Assembly (NCBI GenBank): GCA_947503625.1
Contig: CANNEK010000002.1
Span: forward strand, 310,001-374,000
From: an uncultured Kordiimonas sp.
GTDB lineage: Bacteria; Pseudomonadota; Alphaproteobacteria; Sphingomonadales; Kordiimonadaceae
Direction: 5' to 3'
DNA length: 64,000 nt
Below the pieces are notes generated by a model. The model was not told the DNA's origin. It did not search any database and was given only the letters and a program-made list of their open reading frames with translations. The position numbers were made by a program, and so were the translations under genes. Below, piece after piece: positions 57,009-64,000 of this stretch; positions within the stretch are counted from its first letter, which is position 1; every line of letters begins with the position of its first letter.

Positions 57009-59789
57009 ATGGCAGATGATGGCAGGCCGCACCTCTATCTTATCGACGGGTCCGGCTATATTTTTCGCGCGTACCATGCCATGGCTCATAGCCGAAAACC
57101 TCTGAGTCGCAGTGACGGGACACCGGTCGGCGCAGTATTTGGCTTCTCAAACATGCTGATGAAGTTGCTGCAAGACCTTGAGGACGGCGAACAGCCTACT
57201 CATCTGGCCATCATATTTGACGCCAAGGGTAAAACATTCCGAAACGATATCTATGCAGACTACAAGGCCAATCGGCCGCCGGCACCTGAAGACCTGGTCC
57301 CCCAGTTTCCATTGATCCGTGATGCGGTACGCGCCTTTGGCCTGCCGTCTATTGAATTGGATGGGTTCGAAGCCGACGATATTATCGCAACCTATACACG
57401 GCATGCGCGCGCAGAAAACTGGCAGGTTACGATCGTCAGCTCGGACAAAGACCTGATGCAGCTGCTCGACGACGAGACCGATATGTTCGATACGATGAAA
57501 AACGTTCGAACACACGCCCACACCGTTGTGGATAAGTTTGGTGTTGGCCCGGAAAAAGTGATTGATGTGCAAGCACTTGCCGGTGACAGCGCCGACAACG
57601 TACCAGGTGTTCCAGGCATTGGTATCAAGACGGCTGCAGAACTGATTAACCATTACGGCGACCTCGATAGTCTTCTTGAAAAGGCTGATGAGATCAAACA
57701 ACCGAAACGGCGTGAAAAACTAATCGAAAACGCGGATCTGGCACGTGTCAGCCGCGAGCTCGTGACATTGGACCGGCACGTTGATATTGCAGAAAAAATC
57801 GAGGACTTTGCCCTGACACCACCAGAGGCGGAACCACTCATTGCGTTTTTTGAGGCGCAGGAATTTCGCTCTTTGAAGGTCAAGGCCCAACACGCCTGGG
57901 GCGGTGATCTGCCGCCTGACCTTGAGAGTGAAGAAGTGGAAGTCACTCAAAAAGACTATTCATGTGTTGTTGATGAAAAAGCACTTGAAGAATGGGTCGT
58001 TGCATGCCGTGCTGCGGGCGTGATCGCTATTGACACTGAGACGACCGGGCTTGACGCTACGAAAGCAGAGTTGGTCGGTATCTCAATCGCAACGGCACCC
58101 GGCAAAGCCTGTTACATCCCGGTAGGGCATGGCGGCGCTGGCGGCGACCTTTTGTCCGAGCGGCCGGTGCAGCTGGATAAAGCAGTTGTTCTCTCGGCTT
58201 TACGACCGGTTTTTGAAGATCCCACCATAATGAAGGTGGGACAGAACCTGAAATATGACCTGTCCATTCTGGCGCGCGAAGGCGTTTCAGTATCCCCCAT
58301 AGACGATACCATGTTGATATCCTATGCACTCGAAGCAGGCATGCATGGGCATGGCATGGATGAACTGGCCGGTATTCATCTTGATATCACCCCCATATCA
58401 TTCAAGGAAGTTGCCGGCACGGGCAAAAACCAGCTTACGTTTGACCAGGTGCCGCTGGAGAAAGCCACCGACTATGCCGCAGAGGATGCAGACATCACTC
58501 TTCGGCTCTACAAGTTGTTGAAACCGCGGCTGGCAAAAGAGAAAGTCACAACCGTATACGAGACGCTGGAGCGACCGCTCGCGCCTGTATTATCGGCAAT
58601 CGAGCGAGAAGGCATCAAAGTTGATGTTGGCACGCTCAATCGCCTTTCCAACGAGTTCGCTGAAGGTATTGACCGGCTGGACAAGGAGATTCAGAACCTC
58701 GCCGGCAAGCCATTTAACGTGAACTCCCCAAAACAGCTGGGTGAAATTCTTTTTGATGACATGGCGTTACCCGGTGGCAAGAAATCTTCCAAAACCGGTG
58801 CATGGCAAACAAATGTGGATGTGCTGGAAAAGTTGGCTGCAGAGGGTCACACCATCCCGCAAAAAGTGATGGAATACCGCCAGTTTGCCAAATTAAAAAG
58901 CACTTATACGGACGCTCTTGTGGCGCAGGTAAACCCGGCAACCGGTCGTGTTCATACCAGTTTCCATATGGCATCGACCACAACAGGTCGTTTGTCATCC
59001 AATGATCCGAATTTGCAGAATATTCCCATCCGCACGGCAGAAGGCCGCAAGATCAGGCGCGCTTTTGTTCCCGAAGATGGTAATATTCTGATTGCGGCAG
59101 ACTACAGCCAGATCGAACTCCGAATACTGGCCCATATTGCCGAGATTGATGCCCTCAAGGCCGCTTTTGCTGAAGGCACAGATATTCACGCCATGACAGC
59201 GAGCGAAGTTTTTGGTGTGCCAATCGAAGGCATGGACCCGATGGTTCGCCGACAGGCAAAAGCTATTAACTTCGGCATAATTTATGGCATTTCAGCCTTT
59301 GGCCTCGCCCGTCAGCTGGATATTGGCCGCAAGGAAGCACAGGGTTATATTGATGCCTATTTTGAACGTTTCCCGGGTATCCGGGCTTATATGGACAAAA
59401 CCATCGAGTTTGGGCGCGAGCACGGATATGTCGAAACTCTGTTTGGACGGAAGTGCCACATTCGCGCACTGACGGAAAAGAACCCCATGCATCGGGGGTT
59501 TGGGGAGCGGGCGGCGATTAATGCCCCTATTCAGGGAACGGCAGCAGACGTTATAAGACGGGCCATGATACGGATGCCCGGGGCGCTCACAGATGCGGGC
59601 CTCGACAGTGTGCGCGTGCTACTGCAGGTCCATGATGAACTGGTTTTCGAGTGCCCGCTGGGTACCGAAGAAGCAGCAATACCTGTTATTCAGGATACGA
59701 TGTCGAACGCCTGTTCACCCGCACTTGAACTTGCTGTTCCACTTGTTGTGGATTGTGGAACCGGTCAGAACTGGGACGAGGCCCATTGA
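57009..59789 (+). CDS. polA: DNA polymerase I
   Basis: 5'-3' exonuclease N-terminus, 3'-5' exonuclease region (AIDTETTGLDATKAELVGI), pol A motifs (AADYSQIELRILAHI, RRQAKAINFGIIYG, LLQVHDELVFE). Confidence 0.97.
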   Translation: MADDGRPHLYLIDGSGYIFRAYHAMAHSRKPLSRSDGTPVGAVFGFSNMLMKLLQDLEDGEQPTHLAIIFDAKGKTFRNDIYADYKANRPPAPEDLVPQFPLIRDAVRAFGLPSIELDGFEADDIIATYTRHARAENWQVTIVSSDKDLMQLLDDETDMFDTMKNVRTHAHTVVDKFGVGPEKVIDVQALAGDSADNVPGVPGIGIKTAAELINHYGDLDSLLEKADEIKQPKRREKLIENADLARVSRELVTLDRHVDIAEKIEDFALTPPEAEPLIAFFEAQEFRSLKVKAQHAWGGDLPPDLESEEVEVTQKDYSCVVDEKALEEWVVACRAAGVIAIDTETTGLDATKAELVGISIATAPGKACYIPVGHGGAGGDLLSERPVQLDKAVVLSALRPVFEDPTIMKVGQNLKYDLSILAREGVSVSPIDDTMLISYALEAGMHGHGMDELAGIHLDITPISFKEVAGTGKNQLTFDQVPLEKATDYAAEDADITLRLYKLLKPRLAKEKVTTVYETLERPLAPVLSAIEREGIKVDVGTLNRLSNEFAEGIDRLDKEIQNLAGKPFNVNSPKQLGEILFDDMALPGGKKSSKTGAWQTNVDVLEKLAAEGHTIPQKVMEYRQFAKLKSTYTDALVAQVNPATGRVHTSFHMASTTTGRLSSNDPNLQNIPIRTAEGRKIRRAFVPEDGNILIAADYSQIELRILAHIAEIDALKAAFAEGTDIHAMTASEVFGVPIEGMDPMVRRQAKAINFGIIYGISAFGLARQLDIGRKEAQGYIDAYFERFPGIRAYMDKTIEFGREHGYVETLFGRKCHIRALTEKNPMHRGFGERAAINAPIQGTAADVIRRAMIRMPGALTDAGLDSVRVLLQVHDELVFECPLGTEEAAIPVIQDTMSNACSPALELAVPLVVDCGTGQNWDEAH

Positions 59790-60217
59790 GCTTGCTTTTT
59801 CAGAATTCCTGCAACATTTTCGGACAGAACCGATAGCGATTGTTCTGAACGAACAGAATCAAGCAGACATCTGATGGTATTGTCCCACCCAAACTGGACA
59901 TGAAGTTCGTCTGCTGCCAGTCCATCTACATTCCTGTATGCCATCGACCAGTTTGCAAAACGCCTGTAGGCGATTTCCTCCCGAGCCATCACGGTGACGG
60001 CGTCATGCCGGTGATCCGCTTTAATTCGATACATCATGTCATCAAGGTTTGAAGCCGGCCCCTCTAGAATTTGCACGAAGATGCTGCCGCTAAAAATGAG
60101 CGCCCCACTCAAATCTTCTGCCAGATTGTTCCGCAAGGCCGAGGCAAGGATGTTATCGATATCCTGCTTTTTAATGCTGGGATCAGCAGCACTGATATAA
60201 ATGAGGGATTCCAGCAC
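59765..60217 (-). CDS. BLUF-domain photoreceptor-like protein
   Basis: LIYISAADPSIKKQDIDNILASALRNNLAEDLSGALIFSGSIFVQILEGPASNLDDMMYRIKADHRHDAVTVMAREEIAYRRFANWSMAYR: Tyr, Asn and Gln of the BLUF flavin pocket. Confidence 0.88.
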   Translation of the reverse strand: MLESLIYISAADPSIKKQDIDNILASALRNNLAEDLSGALIFSGSIFVQILEGPASNLDDMMYRIKADHRHDAVTVMAREEIAYRRFANWSMAYRNVDGLAADELHVQFGWDNTIRCLLDSVRSEQSLSVLSENVAGILKKQAQWASSQF

Positions 60218-60315
60218 CCTGCTCCTCTTCGATGCAAAAGGCTGTCAGTAAAAACAGCCCAGCCTCGACCCCTCATCAAGCGTGCCAGTCTCTTATAAAA
60301 AAACAAAAACACTAA

Positions 60316-60341
60316 AAAAGGGTGACCAAAGTCACCCTTTT
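60316..60341 (-). terminator. Terminator hairpin downstream of the TonB receptor
   Basis: AAAAGGGTGAC-caaa-GTCACCCTTTT. Confidence 0.8.
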
Positions 60342-60364
60342 CGAATTTTCTATCGCGCCCGAAC

Positions 60365-62899
60365 CTAGAAATCGTAGGTCAGAGCAACACCCCACAAACG
60401 CGGCGTGTTCGGGTAACCATTAACCGTACCGTTCTGAATAACGCCCGGGAACGCGGTAATGAAATACTCGTTGTTGAAAATGTTCCGGGCAAACACTGAC
60501 AAGCCAAATCCGTTTTCGAACGAGATACCTGCACTGGCATTGAACTGGCTGACTTCACGGTTCACACCTGGGATATTATCCACCGCCTGCACATCACTTT
60601 CATACAGATAGTCTGCCCGGATAAAGCCATAAGCACCACTTTCAAACTGGTGATTATACGTGGCTGACGTTGCGATACTGAACTCATGAATACCCGCAGG
60701 CCGCGTACCCGACAGATCAACCGTCGTGCCATTTGGCCCTGGAGCATTCAGGAACTCGTCAAACACCGGATCAAGGTAAGTACCTGCAAAAGTCAGTGTC
60801 AGTTCATCAATAGGTGACCAGGTGGTATCTATTTCAACACCTTTGGTCGACTGCTCACCAGCATTACCAAGCACGAAGCCCGAACCCTGGAAGATGTTAG
60901 ACTGGAAACCTTCAAGCGTCTGATCGAACACCGCAATATTGAACGCGCCGCGCGAGAACCGTGCCTTCAGGCCGATTTCGTATACTGTTGCCTCTTCTGG
61001 TCCTGCAAACAGGGTACCGTATGACTGGTTAATTTGTGTCAGGCCCGCAGCTTCCAGAGCAGTTTGGTTTGTCGCAAACGGACGAGCATCCCGCGAGAGG
61101 TTCCAGGATGTTGCCTTGTAACCCGTAGCAGCACTGAAATATACGTTTACATTGTCGTTCAGTTCATAAGCCAGACGTGCTGTCCATGTCAGCTTGTCAT
61201 CAGAAGACCGGCCATCCTGAACGGCGTTCGGAAATGCCAGGAATTGTGGCTGGAACTGCAAACCCTGCAATCCACGAATGCTGTTATCCACACCCGCCTG
61301 AATTGCCGCAGACGTACCGGGCTGAACAGACTCGATAAAGGCGATATTGTCAGGTGTTGGCGCAAGGCCTGTTGCACCGGTAAATGCCTGACCGAAGAAG
61401 GCCTGTGGGATAATACCACCGTTAACATTAAACAGATCAATGTTTGAGAAAGTATCACCGTTCACAGTGGAGCCGGTAACCGTTTTCTTGTCATTCGTAT
61501 AGTTGAGGCCACCGGTTAGTGTCAGCCGGTCATTGATATGCACATCAACTGTGGCAAACAACGAGTAGGCTTCGTTGTCCTGAGTGAAGGTTTCCCGGGT
61601 AATGGTATCCCCGTTGAAGAAAGATCCTGGAGTTGTACCGGAAAGAAGCTCAAGAGTTGGTAGAATGCCACCAGCCAGCGTGTCGATGTAAGTACGCGCG
61701 TCAGCACCATATTCAAGGCCCTGAACCTGTGTGATATCTTCCTTGAAATAGAAACCGCCAATCATCCAGTCGACCCTGTTGTCACCCGTTGATGTCAGAC
61801 GGATTTCCTGTGTGTAGGTGTCAATATTGGCTTCATTGAACGCACTATCAAGAATTTCTGCGCCCGTATAATCCGGCTCGGAATCGTTCAAACTATCGTT
61901 GCTACGATAGGACGAGATTGATGTAATCGACCAACCATCAAAGTCGAAATCGCCCTGCAGCGATATACCACCATCTTCAATTTCGTTGACCGGCGTTTCA
62001 TTGATCGGTGACGTATAGGAGAACGGATTTGAATCATCCAGAACCGCGCCGCCTAAGAGGCCGGAAATTATTCCTGCTGTTGGGCCATTAATAATGTTGG
62101 TCACGCCGCAGCAGACTTCATCAATCTCGCTATAGTCAGCGATCAGGCGGAAGCTCATGTTTTCAGTGGGTTCCCACAAAGCCTGCGTGCGCAAGTTGAA
62201 ACGATCCCGGTCATTCAGGTCAGGAACATTGGGGTCCAAAGCATCAAAATAACCGTCCCGCTTGTTCCAGCCGCCGGAAAAACTCATCGCGAAAGTATCG
62301 GACAGACCACCCGTGACGTAAGCACGAACCAGTTTCTGGTCATAGTTACCATACTGCACTTCCACTCGGCCTTCTGCATCATAGGACGGCGCGGCAGTAA
62401 CGACACTGATCACACCGGCAGATGCGTTTTTACCAAACAGGGTACTTTGCGGACCGCGCAACACCTCGACGCGCTCAAGACGCGGCAGATCGCCGATAGC
62501 GGCCGCAGACCGCGACCTGTAGACGCCATCGATAAACACGCCCACAGACGGCTCAATGCCGGCATTGTTTGCGCCATTACCAAAGCCCCGGATCACAAAA
62601 TTCGTATTTGATGACGTTTGCAGCGTCGTCACCCGAAGGGACGGCACAACCGATTGCAGGTCTGAAATATCAAGCACACGGGCTTTTTCAATTACATCTG
62701 CACCCGTAACAGAAACCGCGATAGGCGTTTCCTGCAGGGTTTGCGGGCGCTTGGACGCCGTTACAATAATTTCTTCAAGGGCAAAACCCTCGTCATCGGC
62801 GTCTTGAGCATGCGCGCCGGTTGCTCCCATAATGGTCGCTGTCGCTGCTACTGAAGTTAACAGGTGTTTGCGCAACGAGCGTTGCAAAGTGGATGTCAT
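60365..62899 (-). CDS. TonB-dependent receptor
   Basis: EEIIVTASKRPQTLQETPIAVSV, RVEVLRGPQSTLFGKNASAGVISVVT, C-terminal LWGVALTYDF. Confidence 0.93.
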   Translation of the reverse strand: MTSTLQRSLRKHLLTSVAATATIMGATGAHAQDADDEGFALEEIIVTASKRPQTLQETPIAVSVTGADVIEKARVLDISDLQSVVPSLRVTTLQTSSNTNFVIRGFGNGANNAGIEPSVGVFIDGVYRSRSAAAIGDLPRLERVEVLRGPQSTLFGKNASAGVISVVTAAPSYDAEGRVEVQYGNYDQKLVRAYVTGGLSDTFAMSFSGGWNKRDGYFDALDPNVPDLNDRDRFNLRTQALWEPTENMSFRLIADYSEIDEVCCGVTNIINGPTAGIISGLLGGAVLDDSNPFSYTSPINETPVNEIEDGGISLQGDFDFDGWSITSISSYRSNDSLNDSEPDYTGAEILDSAFNEANIDTYTQEIRLTSTGDNRVDWMIGGFYFKEDITQVQGLEYGADARTYIDTLAGGILPTLELLSGTTPGSFFNGDTITRETFTQDNEAYSLFATVDVHINDRLTLTGGLNYTNDKKTVTGSTVNGDTFSNIDLFNVNGGIIPQAFFGQAFTGATGLAPTPDNIAFIESVQPGTSAAIQAGVDNSIRGLQGLQFQPQFLAFPNAVQDGRSSDDKLTWTARLAYELNDNVNVYFSAATGYKATSWNLSRDARPFATNQTALEAAGLTQINQSYGTLFAGPEEATVYEIGLKARFSRGAFNIAVFDQTLEGFQSNIFQGSGFVLGNAGEQSTKGVEIDTTWSPIDELTLTFAGTYLDPVFDEFLNAPGPNGTTVDLSGTRPAGIHEFSIATSATYNHQFESGAYGFIRADYLYESDVQAVDNIPGVNREVSQFNASAGISFENGFGLSVFARNIFNNEYFITAFPGVIQNGTVNGYPNTPRLWGVALTYDF

Positions 62900-63170
62900 A
62901 AAGCCCTCCCCAGACTTGTATAAATAAAGACATGACGGACAGAGTTTCCCGATCAGGAGGAGTATCAGGGGTGTTAGGTTAAACTCCCAGATACCGCGAT
63001 CGATGGAAATCAGACGTCTGTTTTAAGCACTTCCATTAATATCTTCCCTTGAGTTTTCGAAAACGTCAAGTTCTTCATAAAGTTGGCAGGCCATCGCGGC
63101 ATCAAAGTGTCGCATGTAAACAACAGTTGATGACGGCGCCACATGGTTGGCAAACCAATATTCAGAACAA

Positions 63171-63200
63171 AAAAAGGGACGGCAAACGCCGTCCCTTTTT
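63171..63200 (-). terminator. Terminator hairpin downstream of the partial TonB receptor
   Basis: AAAAAGGGACGGC-aaac-GCCGTCCCTTTTT. Confidence 0.8.
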
Positions 63201-63221
63201 CCAGAATATATTGTGGTTTGA

Positions 63222-64000
63222 TCAGAAACGCGCCTGTATACGGGCATAAACCATCCGGCCACGCGGGTCATGTGTCCGGGATTCGAACCCGCCATTTGTC
63301 GCAACAAACGGAGGTTTCTTGTCAAACAAGTTGATAACCCCGACCTGAAGATTTGAACCGTCGGCGCCGTCCAGTATCCCGCCAAGATTCAGCGAGTACT
63401 GAGCGTCAACGGTGGTTTGAGAATCAATATCACCGTTTTCAACACCCCCGATAACCTGATCGTCGTCCATGCCACCAATGTGTCGTACATAGAAACGAGC
63501 ATCATGTGTATCATTGGTAAACGCCATGCCGGTATTGAAACGCCACTTAGGTGTCGGGCTACCAAAGTTTGCAAAGTTACGGTTGCCCGCACCTTCAACT
63601 TCACCCGCAAACGGATCATCGATATCATAGTTCAATACCCGCGTACCTTCGAAGAAGGGCACGATTGAGCCCGCATCTGTTTCGAACGTGTAACGAGCAC
63701 TAATATCAAAACCATCCGTTTTAACCGACGATGCATTCACAAAATCAACGAGGACAAGCAGGATATTTCCTGTATCGGTTCCTCCAGCGCGAATGACACG
63801 GTCACCTGTTGGGTCCGCATTTACGATCGACTGGAAGTTCTCCTGAATAATCACATCAGTGAACTTGTAGCGCCAGTAATCGAAATCGAAGTCAAAGCCA
63901 CCCTTCTGCCATGAGAAGCCCGCATTGATCGCCTGGCCCTGCTCGGGGCTGATATCCCGCGCATCTGCAGGGAGCGAACGCACCGCAGCGAAAGCATTAC
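63222..64000 (-). CDS. TonB-dependent receptor, C-terminal part (N-terminus outside window)
   Basis: Barrel fragment ...NAFAAVRSLPADARDISPEQGQAINAGFSW...; C-terminal RGRMVYARIQARF; frame open to the window edge. Confidence 0.85.
   Translation of the reverse strand, partial: NAFAAVRSLPADARDISPEQGQAINAGFSWQKGGFDFDFDYWRYKFTDVIIQENFQSIVNADPTGDRVIRAGGTDTGNILLVLVDFVNASSVKTDGFDISARYTFETDAGSIVPFFEGTRVLNYDIDDPFAGEVEGAGNRNFANFGSPTPKWRFNTGMAFTNDTHDARFYVRHIGGMDDDQVIGGVENGDIDSQTTVDAQYSLNLGGILDGADGSNLQVGVINLFDKKPPFVATNGGFESRTHDPRGRMVYARIQARF

Noticed and set aside
63276-63295. T-loop-like string GGGATTCGAACCCGCC resembling a tRNA fragment
   Set aside because: Lies inside the TonB receptor coding frame (GGFESRTHDP) with no other tRNA arms.

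Overview
The window looks like alphaproteobacterial chromosome (my inference from gene content). I read four blocks. (1) About 4.2-27.6 kb is an exopolysaccharide (EPS) locus. It has a long minus-strand operon (Wzz-like protein, glycosyltransferases, PssD/PssE pair, Wzy-like, Wzx, pyruvyl transferase, two receiver proteins). A divergent plus-strand operon carries a sugar transferase fused to a Wza-like lipoprotein, a VPLPA-CTERM protein, an exosortase and a TPR protein. It is followed by an H-NOX / hybrid histidine kinase / sigma-54 activator operon. I read sigma-54 (GG-N10-GC) promoters in front of four transcription units, and a recurring CAATTTGCAAA motif. (2) About 29-35 kb is a regulatory accessory region: two XRE proteins, LuxR/LuxI, an HTH-less LuxR-like protein, and a GntR/FCD regulator preceded by an apparently HTH-less paralogue. 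(3) About 35.2-47.9 kb is a proteobacterial-type lasso-peptide locus: ABC transporter, B (RRE + transglutaminase-like), C (Asn-synthetase-like), S9 isopeptidase, STN-TonB receptor, FecR and ECF sigma. Two tiny precursor genes absent from the ORF track encode MIDLGKVSVETK/IKPTVPAEFNGELRP and MIDLGQASTETK/LKACFPLEFDMQPREC. The precursors, much of the cyclase, the isopeptidase and the receptor barrel lie in a low-GC block inside higher-GC flanks. (4) About 48.4-64 kb holds LuxR-P450-TonB receptor, tRNA-Arg(CCG), nadB, an ABC ATPase, polA, a BLUF protein and two more TonB receptors. All family calls come from motif reading by eye; no database search was run.
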